From contig NZ_AULP01000007.1 of the NCBI RefSeq assembly GCF_000422345.1, positions 1 through 58,143 on the forward strand: a stretch of DNA of 58,143 nucleotides. Direction: 5' to 3'. A program made the translations under genes and the position numbers. Under the pieces are notes generated by a model. The model ran no database searches, was not told the DNA's origin, and saw only the letters and a list, made by a program, of their open reading frames with translations. The DNA is from Neomelitea salexigens DSM 19753 (lineage in GTDB: Bacteria > Pseudomonadota > Gammaproteobacteria > Pseudomonadales > Spongiibacteraceae). This document shows, one piece after another, positions 17,301 to 25,300 of this stretch. Each line of letters starts with the position of its first letter. Position 1 is the first letter of the stretch.

Positions 17301-17908
17301 TCCCCCGTCTCCTGAAAGTGGTCGACAACATCTAGCAGTTTGAATCGCGCCCGGTGAAGTAATACGCGTACATTGCTTTCGCTTAGCAGCAATTGTTCGG
17401 CAATATCACTCAGTGGCATTTGCTCTAAATCACGCAGCATAAACACTGCTTTTTGGTTCTCCGGTAGCAAGGTTAGTGTGTGCTCGATACAACAGCGCAA
17501 CTGGTCTTCCTCTAACAGGCGCTCCGGTGAGCCCAGCTCCCAATGAGCGGGCGGGATTTGCCAGTGGCCATCGGCGGCGAAACGGTTCTCTGCGAGCGCC
17601 GCAGGAAGCTGCTCGGTATCGGCCACATTCATATGGCGCTTCTCCTTGCGAAGTCGCGATTTGGCCTCGTTACTGACGATCTGAATCATCCAGGTCGATA
17701 GTGCAGAACGTCCTTCGAAGCGGTTTATCGCCCTGAATATTGAGGTCCAGGCTTCCTGTACCACATCCTCGGCAAAGACATCACCAATAATGGCGCGGGC
17801 CACAATGAGCAGGCGCTGATTGTAGCGAACAATAAGGTCCCTGAATGCGGCGTTGTCGCCGCTTTGCAGGCGTTCGAGCAGGGCGTCGTCTTGCGTTGCT
17901 TGTGACAC
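17294..17908 (-). CDS. RNA polymerase ECF sigma factor
   Basis: A 204-residue sigma-70 family ECF factor. Region 2 spans DLIVRYNQRLLIVARAIIGD, DVVQEAWTSIFRAI and RSALSTWMIQIVSNEAKSRL. Region 4 spans LPENQKAVFMLRDLEQMPLSDIAEQL and SESNVRVLLHRARFKL. A roughly 35-residue linker lies between them. The listed start is GTG 17908 with GAAGG 9 nt upstream. An ATG at 18001, 2 nt after the DoxX stop, would add 31 unconserved residues and is the alternative. It sits between a DoxX gene and a zinc-finger anti-sigma gene. The identical promoters at 18659 and 18735 suggest that it drives its own operon and the EGKCG peptide gene. Confidence 0.9.
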   Translation of the reverse strand: MSQATQDDALLERLQSGDNAAFRDLIVRYNQRLLIVARAIIGDVFAEDVVQEAWTSIFRAINRFEGRSALSTWMIQIVSNEAKSRLRKEKRHMNVADTEQLPAALAENRFAADGHWQIPPAHWELGSPERLLEEDQLRCCIEHTLTLLPENQKAVFMLRDLEQMPLSDIAEQLLLSESNVRVLLHRARFKLLDVVDHFQETGEC

Positions 17909-18003
17909 GCGTAGTGGCCTTCGTTTTGTAGCTAAACGTAGGCCGTAGTGTCCCTGATAACGCGACCCGACGGCAATGCTTGGCGGTAAAATTGCTGACA
18001 TCT

Positions 18004-18627
18004 TTAGCGGCGTTGTCGCGTCACATAACGGTGGAGGCCGTCATCGATACTCACGTAGCGCCCTCCGCCCATTTTGATCAGGGCCAGTAACATAATGAAA
18101 TAAGTGGCTGCGAACTCGATGCCGTTGTTGAGGATCACGAAGTTGCCGCTCTCCGTCAGCCAATCGTAGTGGCCGTGTTCCTGGAGAATGGATTTTGCCG
18201 CCTCCAGTTTTTCCGCTGCGGCGTCAACACGGGCATTTGCAAAGGGGGCACTCGCATCGGCGATCGCCTGCCAGCCAAAGGACCAGTGCACGGTGGTGGC
18301 GGCCACCAGCATGGTAACGGCGAGCGGCACCGCTATCCAGCGTGTGGCGAGGCCAACGAGCAGCAGTGCGGCACCCGCCAGTTCAGTGGCAGTAGCCAAG
18401 CCTGCCATCAGTGTTGGCATGGGCAGCCCCAGGCCCCACTCGGGGTTGCCAAACCAGGCGACGGTGTCGTCGAAATGGCGGTACTTATTGCTGCCTGCCA
18501 TCCAAAATATTGGTACCAGATAGAGCCGAATCAACAGTGGCGGCAGACCAGAGAGCGGTGTCAGCAGGCGCCCTAGTCCCTTGTGTGGGCGAGTGACCGT
18601 GTCAGTAGCGGTCTGGAGAAGCGTCAT
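18004..18627 (-). CDS. DoxX family membrane protein (HvfX-like)
   Basis: A 207-residue inner-membrane protein with about four helices. The DoxX pattern is visible: LLIRLYLVPIFWMAGSNKY, then ATATELAGAALLLVGLATRW, AVTMLVAATTVHW and a last helix ending ALIKMGGG. The segment between helices 3 and 4 is long and soluble. DoxX proteins of this type (HvfX) accompany copper-binding EGKCG-type RiPP genes, where they are thought to help maturation or handling. The longest frame begins at 18759, but the promoter at 18659-18688 lies downstream of that codon. ATG 18627, with AAGGA 8 nt upstream, is therefore preferred. Followed at 2 nt or 95 nt by the sigma gene, depending on the sigma start. Confidence 0.85.
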   Translation of the reverse strand: MTLLQTATDTVTRPHKGLGRLLTPLSGLPPLLIRLYLVPIFWMAGSNKYRHFDDTVAWFGNPEWGLGLPMPTLMAGLATATELAGAALLLVGLATRWIAVPLAVTMLVAATTVHWSFGWQAIADASAPFANARVDAAAEKLEAAKSILQEHGHYDWLTESGNFVILNNGIEFAATYFIMLLALIKMGGGRYVSIDDGLHRYVTRQRR

Positions 18628-18658
18628 GGCGAGCATCCTTATTTTTACAGGTATGCGC

Positions 18659-18688
18659 CATAGACGAACCGCGCTCGTCATTGTTACA
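18659..18688 (-). promoter_or_regulatory. ECF-type promoter of the doxX-sigma-antisigma operon
   Basis: On the minus strand, TGTAACAA (18688-18681) is followed after 14 nt by CGTCTATG (18666-18659). The TGTAAC and CGTC cores, 16 nt apart, are typical ECF -35 and -10 elements. The same two blocks with the same spacing occur on the other strand at 18735. The leader to ATG 18627 would be about 25 nt. Confidence 0.8.
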
Positions 18689-18734
18689 CCGCGTGGAAAT
18701 ATTTCAGTGGTGCCAATAAAAATTATTAATTCGC

Positions 18735-18764
18735 TGTAACAACTTCCTCTGTGAGTCATCTATG
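18735..18764 (+). promoter_or_regulatory. ECF-type promoter of the EGKCG peptide gene
   Basis: TGTAACAA (18735-18742), 14 nt, then CATCTATG (18757-18764). Fifteen of 16 element bases equal those of the divergent promoter at 18659-18688, while the spacers differ, which points to recognition by one ECF sigma factor. A second TGTAAC at 18766 with CGTC 18 nt later has poorer spacing. The leader to ATG 18825 is roughly 55 nt, with a GAGG ribosome site. Confidence 0.8.
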
Positions 18765-18824
18765 CTGTAACGCAGGTGCTTTTCGCTGGCGTCAATTAAA
18801 CTTTCTAAACGAGGTAGTACATCC

Positions 18825-19196
18825 ATGAATAAATCAAAAATGACAGCACTGACCGCCGCCATGTTCGCTTCAAGTCTTGCTTCTGCTGCGGTGAGCGATA
18901 GCGGCAACCCCTTCAGTGCGCAATCGCTGAGCAGTGGCTATCAACAAGTGGATTTTGGTAAGCACGCTGAGGGTAAATGCGGCGAAGGCAAGTGTGGTGG
19001 CAAAAAGGCCAGCGACGAAGGTAAATGCGGCGAGGGCAAGTGCGGTGGTAAAAAAGCCAGCAACGAAGGTAAGTGTGGTGAAGGCAAATGTGGCGGCAAT
19101 AAGGCCAGCGACGAAGGCAAGTGTGGCGAGGGTAAATGTGGCGGCAATAAAGCCCGTAATGAAGGCAAGTGTGGCGAAGGTAAGTGCGGCCACTAA
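18825..19196 (+). CDS. EGKCG-repeat secreted peptide, HvfA-like RiPP metallophore precursor
   Basis: A 123-residue preprotein. An N-terminal signal peptide (about 1-21, ending ASSLASA) is followed by a leader with NPFSAQSLSSGYQ. The core runs from residue 49 to 123 and has five 16-residue units, each carrying EGKCG twice; the last unit is cut to 11 residues. It has ten cysteines (52, 57, 68, 73, 84, 89, 100, 105, 116, 121), all within EGKCG. HvfA-family precursors of this shape are modified by DUF692 (MNIO) enzymes at Cys, giving oxazolone/thioamide groups that bind copper. No DUF692 or DUF2063 gene is in the window, so modification must come from elsewhere or not occur. It is divergent from DoxX-sigma-antisigma with a matching promoter. 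An unmodified Cys-rich metal binder is the alternative. Confidence 0.88.
   Translation: MNKSKMTALTAAMFASSLASAAVSDSGNPFSAQSLSSGYQQVDFGKHAEGKCGEGKCGGKKASDEGKCGEGKCGGKKASNEGKCGEGKCGGNKASDEGKCGEGKCGGNKARNEGKCGEGKCGH
18969..19193 (+). repeat. 48-bp tandem coding repeat (4 full units plus a partial unit)
   Basis: Units begin at 18969, 19017, 19065, 19113 and 19161; the last stops after 33 bp. Each encodes EGKCGEGKCGG plus a variable KKASD, KKASN, NKASD or NKARN tail. Synonymous changes (GGT/GGC, AAA/AAG, TGC/TGT) are scattered among the units, so the protein motif is being kept rather than the units being recently copied. Repeat number may vary between strains by slippage or recombination. Confidence 0.95.
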
Positions 19197-19202
19197 ATCC
19201 GT

Positions 19203-19220
19203 GGCGGCGATAGCGCCGCC
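19203..19220 (+). terminator. Possible hairpin terminator after the EGKCG peptide gene
   Basis: GGCGGC (19203-19208) and GCCGCC (19215-19220) form a 6-bp GC stem 6 nt after the stop codon. The following bases are only moderately T-rich, so termination may be incomplete. The stretch 19221-19303 shows nothing else I can support. Confidence 0.4.
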
Positions 19221-19303
19221 CGCTTCTCTGTTCTGGTAAAGGTCGCCAGCGCTATTTATAGTGTTCGGCGGCTGGGCCATAGCGCAGCCTTATTCTCAGT
19301 ATA

Positions 19304-20206
19304 TTGGGCGGTGTTGTGGCAGATTTTCCTTTTCGATTTTCGCAAGACAGGCGGCGCTTAGCCATTGGCGTCGGCTTGTCCCTGCTCACCGTTTTCCTGT
19401 CGGCGACCGTTGCCGCGGTCGGTAAACATCTGTCGGGAATGCAGGTGCCGGTATCGGCAATGATCGTTGCCCAGTACAGCATATCCTTTGTTTTTACTCT
19501 GCCCAGTGTTGCGCGCGGCGGCGTTGCCAGCTTGCGTAGTGAGCGCCTGCCCATGCATTTTTTGAGAGGTTTAAGCGGAGTCGCGTGCTTCTACTTTTAC
19601 TTTTTTGCGCTCAGTAAAATTTCACTGTTAGAAGCCACACTGCTTCGTAATAGCGCACCGTTGATGGTGCCGCTGCTAATATTTTTGGCGTTGCGAGAGC
19701 CGGTGAGCCGTCGCAGCTTACCGCCGTTACTGCTGGGTTTTGCCGGGGTGGTGTTAGTGCTGCGGCCGGGCTTTGCAGAGTTGAGTATCTGGCATTTGGT
19801 CGCGTTGGGCTCGGGCTTGGGCTTGGCCATCTCTATGATCACCACGCGTATGCTGGCGTCGACTGAGCCAGCAAATCGGATCTTGTTCTATTACTTTTCT
19901 GTGTCGCTGATGGTCAGCGTGCCGTTTTTTCTCTGGCAGGGCGGCGACGTGCATCTCTCGGCCTACCCTTGGTTGCTGTATATGGGGGTGGTGATCTATT
20001 TGTGCTTTCTGCTGTACACCTGGGCTTATCGTTATGCGTCGGCATCGGTGCTCGCGCCGACCAGTTATTTTGCGGTGGTCTTTGGGGGGGTGCTGGATTG
20101 GCTGATCTGGGGGCTGCTGCCAGATACGCTCACACTGATTGGCATTGCGCTGGTGATTCTTGGCGGTGTGATGGTTGTCGGCGGCCGCGACGATGCCAAA
20201 ACATAA
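19304..20206 (+). CDS. EamA/DMT family transporter
   Basis: A 300-residue inner-membrane protein with about ten helices and the two-fold EamA repeat. The first half ends near FAGVVLVLRPGF, and the second half ends in the related LIGIALVILGGVMVVGG. A charged segment precedes the first helix. Drug/metabolite transporters of this kind usually export amino acids, metabolites or toxic compounds; the substrate is not readable. The start is uncertain: TTG 19304 gives the longest frame, GTG 19316 is also possible, and neither has a strong ribosome site. Its position after the EGKCG peptide gene could mean co-expression, but no coupling signal is visible. Confidence 0.82.
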   Translation: MGGVVADFPFRFSQDRRRLAIGVGLSLLTVFLSATVAAVGKHLSGMQVPVSAMIVAQYSISFVFTLPSVARGGVASLRSERLPMHFLRGLSGVACFYFYFFALSKISLLEATLLRNSAPLMVPLLIFLALREPVSRRSLPPLLLGFAGVVLVLRPGFAELSIWHLVALGSGLGLAISMITTRMLASTEPANRILFYYFSVSLMVSVPFFLWQGGDVHLSAYPWLLYMGVVIYLCFLLYTWAYRYASASVLAPTSYFAVVFGGVLDWLIWGLLPDTLTLIGIALVILGGVMVVGGRDDAKT

Positions 20207-20213
20207 GTGGTGC

Positions 20214-21902
20214 TCATAGGCTTTTGTACAGTGGCGCTAGAGCCGGTTTGGCGGGACTCTCGGCCTGCTGCTTTCTATAGGTCGCTGCGGTTTGTAGCAA
20301 CGCGGCGTAATCCACGCAGGGCTCGGCGGCGCGATAAAGTTCGGCGTTGATATTGTCAACGTGAGTGGCAAAGGCGGGTTCGTGAGCGGCGAGCTCCGCC
20401 AAATTGCGATAGCCGTCTTGCTGGTGAGAGGCCCAGTCTTGCAGCGCCGCTCTCGCGGCGCTGGCATCGCGCTGTTTGCAGGCCTTTTTCAGCCTTTGGT
20501 AAGCCGCCTTCTCTTGTTGATCATTCTTCTGCTCAGCATCCCGCTGGGGAGTCCCGGCAGTATCATTTCGACGGCGGAGCAGCGCCCACAGGCATAGAAG
20601 GTTGGTGCAAATTAATAGGGCAATAATTATCCGGTAGGGCGTCAGTGCAGTCTCTGCAGTGGTGTTTGTCGCGTTGCTGAGCGGGGCTGCTGAGGGTTCA
20701 GGCTGTAACGTGGCGGCCTCAGCAGCCTCATCGCCGGGCGCGCCCGGTGCGGGGCTTACAATTAACTCACGTGCGGGTAATACCGCCAGCTCGGCGCGGT
20801 TAGTGCGGGTGTTCCACCAGGCAAGTTTTATTTCCGGGAGGGTGTAGCGCCCGGCTTCGTTGGCGATAATCGCCGTGGATTCGCTGCGCAGGCCAACCAG
20901 TATTTGTTCATCTTTGTTATTTTGCAGAATCGGCTGGTCAGGGTAGAGCTTGGCCCCTGCCAGGTCGTAGCGAGGCAGTGCAGGTAGCTGCGCTGCCATC
21001 AGCCCCTCGGCGCGAATATCCACGCGACGGGTAATCGACTCGCCCACCTGCAGTTGTTCGGGGTCGCTGCTCCACTCTTCAAATATCTCTACGTTGCCCG
21101 CGGGCAGCCACAGTGCGCCGTCGAAGTCTATCGGGGGGGATTGAATATCAATTTCCATGGGCGGACTGCGACGTATCAGCAGACGGCCTGGGTCTAGCAG
21201 TGAAGGACGGTAGCTTTCCACACGCGCTTGCAGCGTCAAGGCAGGTATCTCCAATGTGCCGCTGCGCTGGGGGAAAACGGCGTAGCGGCGCTCAATAACC
21301 TGAAAGCTGCGGCCATCAATGCGTTGGCGGTAACGGCTCTCCCCGAGTGACTCGACCAGGGCATTGTCGACGTCCAGGGGATCCAGGGTGGCGTCGAGAA
21401 AATTCACCGAGCTGTATAGCTTGACGCTGTATTCAAGTATTTGCTGAACATAGCCGCGACGCGGCGTGATATCCGCTTCCAGCCATACTTGGCGATTGTC
21501 GGTGTTCTGGCGCCGCGTGCTGTTCGGCGGCGTAACATGGATGCTTATAGCCTTGGTTTGCTTATTGCCCATGGTGATGGCGGGTATGGTCAGGTCGCCT
21601 TCGCGCTTGGGGGCAAGCGTGTAGTCCCACTGGCGGCTGCTGCTAATGTTTCCGTTGACGATATTGGTGCGGCTGCTCTGCTGCCGGTTCAGAATATGGA
21701 AGTCATTGCTCAGCTCGCTTACATCGGGCTCGCCGCTGAATAAAATGCTGTCGGCTGACAACGTGAGGTTGAGGGTTTCCTCCAAGGCGACTTGATTGCG
21801 GTCAACCGTGGCACGCACTGTGGTCTCAGCCTGCGCGAGACCGCTACAGCAAAGCGCAAAAACGCTCAGCCACAAGGTCATTAGATACTTAATACGGGGC
21901 AT
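20214..21902 (-). CDS. BatD-like protein (oxygen tolerance family)
   Basis: A 562-residue envelope protein. The signal peptide (MPRIKYLMTLWLSVFALCCSGLAQA) is followed by several Ig-like beta-rich repeats. These start with TVDRNQVALEETLNLTL and include EYSVKLYSSVNFLDATLDP and the RRYAVFPQRSGTLEIPALTL stretch typical of BatD. A transmembrane helix lies near residues 420-440 (IIALLICTNLLCLWALL), with a cytoplasmic helical tail behind it. BatD proteins work with BatA/B and MoxR in Bacteroides and Leptospira-type stress or assembly complexes; the exact role is unknown. Start ATG 21902 has GGAGG 9 nt upstream and overlaps the batB/C gene by 14 nt. Last gene of the operon. Confidence 0.87.
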   Translation of the reverse strand: MPRIKYLMTLWLSVFALCCSGLAQAETTVRATVDRNQVALEETLNLTLSADSILFSGEPDVSELSNDFHILNRQQSSRTNIVNGNISSSRQWDYTLAPKREGDLTIPAITMGNKQTKAISIHVTPPNSTRRQNTDNRQVWLEADITPRRGYVQQILEYSVKLYSSVNFLDATLDPLDVDNALVESLGESRYRQRIDGRSFQVIERRYAVFPQRSGTLEIPALTLQARVESYRPSLLDPGRLLIRRSPPMEIDIQSPPIDFDGALWLPAGNVEIFEEWSSDPEQLQVGESITRRVDIRAEGLMAAQLPALPRYDLAGAKLYPDQPILQNNKDEQILVGLRSESTAIIANEAGRYTLPEIKLAWWNTRTNRAELAVLPARELIVSPAPGAPGDEAAEAATLQPEPSAAPLSNATNTTAETALTPYRIIIALLICTNLLCLWALLRRRNDTAGTPQRDAEQKNDQQEKAAYQRLKKACKQRDASAARAALQDWASHQQDGYRNLAELAAHEPAFATHVDNINAELYRAAEPCVDYAALLQTAATYRKQQAESPAKPALAPLYKSL

Positions 21903-23823
21903 AGTTTTCGGCCTCCGGCAGCTCGCCTTGGCGGCGGCGCTGATCATATTGGTATTGGAATTTGTTGCGAAGCAGCGTATCTGAGCTATCAGGAATATTT
22001 CTCAGCCACTGTTCTTGTGCTTGTTCTTCCTCTGACAGCGGCGCCTGAACGGCACCACCAGCAGACGCTGCTTCGGCATTTTCTGGGGGCGTAGTGCCGT
22101 CGCTTTGCCGGGCGACGGCGTCGTTTCGCGCGTCGTCATTCTCACCGCGCTGTTGCGCGTGCTGCTCGGCGAGAGCCTTCTGGTTCGCCGTGTTTTCTGA
22201 AGCAGGTGCGGCGCCGGAATCGTCGGTGCCTGGATCCTCTGGTGGGGGGGCTTGCTGTTTCCCAGCTGACGGTTGCTGGTTTTGGTCTTTGCTGTTTTTG
22301 CCCGCGTTGGCGGCATTGTTGTCAGCCGCCGCGTTGTTACTTTGCTGGTCGCCGCCCTGACTTTCCTGGTTCGGCGCAGCGGAGTCGTTTTGTCCTTGGT
22401 TTTCAGAGTCCTGATTTTCAGAACCCTGGCTTTCAGGGGCCTGGTTTTCAGGTCCTTGGCCGCCAGCTTGTTGCCGTTGCTCTGTTAATTGTTCTACTAA
22501 TGCCTTGTTGGCTTTGGCATCGGCCATGTCGGGCTGGCGCTGTAACGCTTGATCATAGGCCTTCAAGGCCTCGTCCAGTTTTCCCGCCTTGGCCAGCGCG
22601 TTGCCGCGGTTATAGTGAGCGTCAGCGGAGTCTCGCTCTGCGAATGCCGCCGCCGCCTCGGCATAGTTGCCGGCGCGATAGTGGGCGCTACCGCGCCACA
22701 TTGGGTCGCGGAATAGTTCGGCGGCTTCTGCGGGCGCCTCCTGAAAGCGCTGCATTGCTTGTTGATCGGCGGTTTTCCACGGGTGCTGCCAGTCCAGCGC
22801 ATAGCCGTGCTCGGGCAGGGTAAGTATCGCGAGGAATATAAACGGCAGGGCGCCGCGCCGGAAGGCCAGCAGGGCAAAGGGCAGTAGGAGCACGGCTAAC
22901 CACTGGCCGCCGTCTTGCCACTGCTCGAAGGTTTGCTGCTGCGTACTTTCTTCAAATTGTTGGCTGCCCGCTGCCAGTTTGCGCAGGGCGGAGTCGCTGC
23001 GGGGTGCGCTCAAGTTAATGTACTGCCCCCCGGCTTTGCGGGCCAAGGCCTGCATCAAAGCTTCTGGCATACTGGCGACAATAGTGTTGCCTTGTGAGTC
23101 CTTTAAAAATCCCCCTTCCGGCAGGGGGATAGGCGCGCCCTGTTCACTGCCCACACTGATAATCGAAACCGGGTAAGAGGATTGCTCGACAAAGCCCTCC
23201 AGTCCCTTTAGCTGCTGCGCAGAAAAGCCATCGCCGATAAGAAGAATGTGGCCGCTGGGGCTACCCGCATTGTCGAGTAGCTGCTGCGCCTGGACGAGTC
23301 CGCTAAGGGGATTGCTGCCTTGCACAGGCATCATAGCTGGGTGGAGGGAGGGCAGCAGCGTATTGAGGGTGTTGCCATCATCGGTGAGCGGCGCGACCAC
23401 AAAGGCGTCGCCCGCACTGGCCACCAAGCCTGTTTGGCCGTCGGCGCGCAGTGCCAACAGGTCGCGTATGGCATATTTTGCCCGCTGCAGTCGCGATGGT
23501 TGTAGGTCTTCGGCAAGCATGGACGGTGACAGGTCCAGCACAATCGCCAAACCACCCCGGTCTTCCAGTACGGGACTGGGCAGGCGTTGCCAGCTCGGCC
23601 CCATCAGCGCTAGCCAGCACAACAACCCCGCCAAGAACACTGGCCACAGGCGCTGAGAATAACGGCCTTGCGGCTGCTCAAGGAGGTGGGGCAATAAGCT
23701 CGGGTCGATAAATTGCTGCCACTGCTGCGCCGAGCGCTGCTGGCGAAGGTGCAGCCACAAGCACAGTAGTATTGGCAGTGCGCTCCACACCCACTCGGGA
23801 CGCAACCAGTGTAGCGTTATCAT
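21889..23823 (-). CDS. VWA domain and TPR protein (BatB-BatC fusion)
   Basis: A 644-residue protein. Two N-terminal helices are followed by a von Willebrand A domain (about 90-300) with a MIDAS motif, DLSPS near residue 97. A helix near 315-335 leads to TPR-like repeats (about 365-450: AHYRAGNYAEAAAAF, AHYNRGNALAKAGKLDEALKAYDQAL). The last 190 residues are low-complexity and rich in Gln, Asn, Glu, Ser and Gly, ending in a conserved-looking basic stretch (LRNKFQYQYDQRRR). It joins in one chain what are BatB and BatC in other bacteria. The frame is continuous through the low-complexity part. It overlaps batA by 4 nt. Confidence 0.88.
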   Translation of the reverse strand: MITLHWLRPEWVWSALPILLCLWLHLRQQRSAQQWQQFIDPSLLPHLLEQPQGRYSQRLWPVFLAGLLCWLALMGPSWQRLPSPVLEDRGGLAIVLDLSPSMLAEDLQPSRLQRAKYAIRDLLALRADGQTGLVASAGDAFVVAPLTDDGNTLNTLLPSLHPAMMPVQGSNPLSGLVQAQQLLDNAGSPSGHILLIGDGFSAQQLKGLEGFVEQSSYPVSIISVGSEQGAPIPLPEGGFLKDSQGNTIVASMPEALMQALARKAGGQYINLSAPRSDSALRKLAAGSQQFEESTQQQTFEQWQDGGQWLAVLLLPFALLAFRRGALPFIFLAILTLPEHGYALDWQHPWKTADQQAMQRFQEAPAEAAELFRDPMWRGSAHYRAGNYAEAAAAFAERDSADAHYNRGNALAKAGKLDEALKAYDQALQRQPDMADAKANKALVEQLTEQRQQAGGQGPENQAPESQGSENQDSENQGQNDSAAPNQESQGGDQQSNNAAADNNAANAGKNSKDQNQQPSAGKQQAPPPEDPGTDDSGAAPASENTANQKALAEQHAQQRGENDDARNDAVARQSDGTTPPENAEAASAGGAVQAPLSEEEQAQEQWLRNIPDSSDTLLRNKFQYQYDQRRRQGELPEAENYAPY

Positions 23824-24824
23824 TGCGATCTCCTTTGCGCCAGGGCAATCGACAGCGCTGTTATTAGCGCAGCGGTCAATGGCCAGTGGAGGAGGGAGCG
23901 TCGCGGCCGAATTTGTTGCTGTTCCTGCTCAATTGGCTCTAGTGCGGCAATGGCATTGTAGGCCGCTTGCAGTTCTTCTGTGTTGCGCGCGCGGTAATAT
24001 TCGCCTCCGGTTTGGTGGGCGATCTCCCGCAGTGTTTTTTCATCAAGGTCGGCAGAGGGGTTAATTTTTCGCGCCCCCAGCCGACTGCCAAAAAGCCCTG
24101 GCACTTCCATTTCCGTTGCCCCAACACCAATGGTGTAAATGCGGATATTCTCCCGCTGGGCTACGGCGGCCGCCTCTAAAGGCGGTAGAGTGCTGGCGGT
24201 GTCGGCACCGTCAGTTAATAAAATTACCACGCGGCTGTTTTCCGGACGTTTGCGCAGTCGTTTGATGGCAAAGCCAATGGCATCGCCGATGGCGGTTTGT
24301 TTGCCAGCGAAACCAACCTGGGCCTCGTCCATTAACTGGCCGAGAGTCGCCAAGTCGAAAGAGAGCGGAGATTGAATGTAGGCGCGCGAGCCGAACAAGA
24401 TGAGTCCGAGCTTGTCGCCTTGGCGCTGGCGGACAAATTCGTTGACGACCGCTTTCACGACGGTAATGCGAGGCAGGGTGCTGCCCTGAACTTTCATGTC
24501 TTGTTGAGCCATCGACCCTGAGATGTCGACCGCCAGCATTAGATCCCTGCCGGTGCTGGGAAGCGCCTGAGGCTTGCCTACCCACTGTGGGCCACTGGCG
24601 GCAGCAAGCAGGCTGAGCCAGAGCAGCCAATGTGCAATGGCAAGGGGGCTTTTGGTGTTTTTTATGCTTAGGCTTTCTCGGTCGCGAAGCTGCATTAACT
24701 GGTGGTAAAACGGCACTCGCAGTGCGCCCCGCGCGGCCTGCTCGCTTGCGGACTTGCTTAGTGCTCTAACGATGAGTGGCAGGGGCAGCAGCAACAACAG
24801 CCATGGCCACTGTAAGCTCAGCAT
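23820..24824 (-). CDS. VWA domain membrane protein BatA
   Basis: A 334-residue inner-membrane protein. The layout is two N-terminal helices (LSLQWPWLLLLLPLPLIV and HWLLWLSLLAAAS), a VWA domain with intact MIDAS residues (DISGS near residue 90, T in GKQTAIGDAIG, D in LLTDGAD), and a final helix near the C-terminus. It binds divalent metal and presumably partner proteins on the periplasmic or cytoplasmic face of a MoxR-dependent complex. ATG 24824 was chosen because AGGAG lies 9 nt upstream; the frame is open to 24854. It overlaps the DUF4381 gene by 7 nt and batB/C by 4 nt. Confidence 0.9.
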   Translation of the reverse strand: MLSLQWPWLLLLLPLPLIVRALSKSASEQAARGALRVPFYHQLMQLRDRESLSIKNTKSPLAIAHWLLWLSLLAAASGPQWVGKPQALPSTGRDLMLAVDISGSMAQQDMKVQGSTLPRITVVKAVVNEFVRQRQGDKLGLILFGSRAYIQSPLSFDLATLGQLMDEAQVGFAGKQTAIGDAIGFAIKRLRKRPENSRVVILLTDGADTASTLPPLEAAAVAQRENIRIYTIGVGATEMEVPGLFGSRLGARKINPSADLDEKTLREIAHQTGGEYYRARNTEELQAAYNAIAALEPIEQEQQQIRPRRSLLHWPLTAALITALSIALAQRRSQ

Positions 24825-25300
24825 CCCTTTGATCTCCTGTGCGTGCGCAGCCATGTGCTTACTGACCGATGCAGCCCGTCGCGATCAGTCAACTGGGCCG
24901 TTGCCTGATAAGCGGCGGTCTCCAGTTCGGCAAACTGCTGGGTAGTAAATACAGGGTGCTTGCAGTAACTATTTAACAGCTCGCACCAGGCGTCGCCTCG
25001 CGCAGTGGCGGCGCGTTGACCATCGAGCTGTAAGGCGACCCGGCGCAGCAATTGATTGGCGCTTGCGGCGTAGAGGCTATCATCGTTTTGCTGCGCGAGC
25101 TTTTCGAGTTCGGCCAGCGCGGCGCGGCGATAGGCGTTACGGTTGTAGCGGCGACGCCAATACAGTGCACTGGCGAGGGCGAGCAATAATGCCAGTCCGA
25201 GCAGGGCAAACCAGCCCCAGGCCCAGGGAAAATCAGCTGGCGGTGGCGGTAGGTGAATGTCGGCGAGCTGGACCAATGGGTCTGTGGGCCTTGGCGTCAT
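24818..25300 (-). CDS. DUF4381 domain protein
   Basis: A 160-residue protein with one membrane helix (about 25-48, WAWGWFALLGLALLLALASALYW). It is preceded by the short DIHLPPPPADFPWA motif typical of DUF4381, and followed by a soluble helical domain with NAYRRAALAELEKL and LLRRVALQ. Its function is unknown; it regularly occurs between DUF58 and VWA genes in moxR operons of gammaproteobacteria, as here. It overlaps the DUF58 gene by 4 nt and batA by 7 nt, so translation is coupled. Confidence 0.87.
   Translation of the reverse strand: MTPRPTDPLVQLADIHLPPPPADFPWAWGWFALLGLALLLALASALYWRRRYNRNAYRRAALAELEKLAQQNDDSLYAASANQLLRRVALQLDGQRAATARGDAWCELLNSYCKHPVFTTQQFAELETAAYQATAQLTDRDGLHRSVSTWLRTHRRSKGC

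Noticed and set aside
18969-19193. Repeat array as a CRISPR or noncoding repeat
   Set aside because: Units are contiguous, in frame, with synonymous variation and no spacers, so the repeat is coding.
18870-19280. Long antisense frames opposite the EGKCG repeat gene
   Set aside because: A 48-bp repeat without stops in one frame keeps other frames open too. The plus frame alone has a signal peptide, promoter and known motif.
21889-22500. Possible frameshift in the Gln/Asn-rich part of BatB/C
   Set aside because: The frame stays open to a conserved basic end and then overlaps batD in the normal operon manner.
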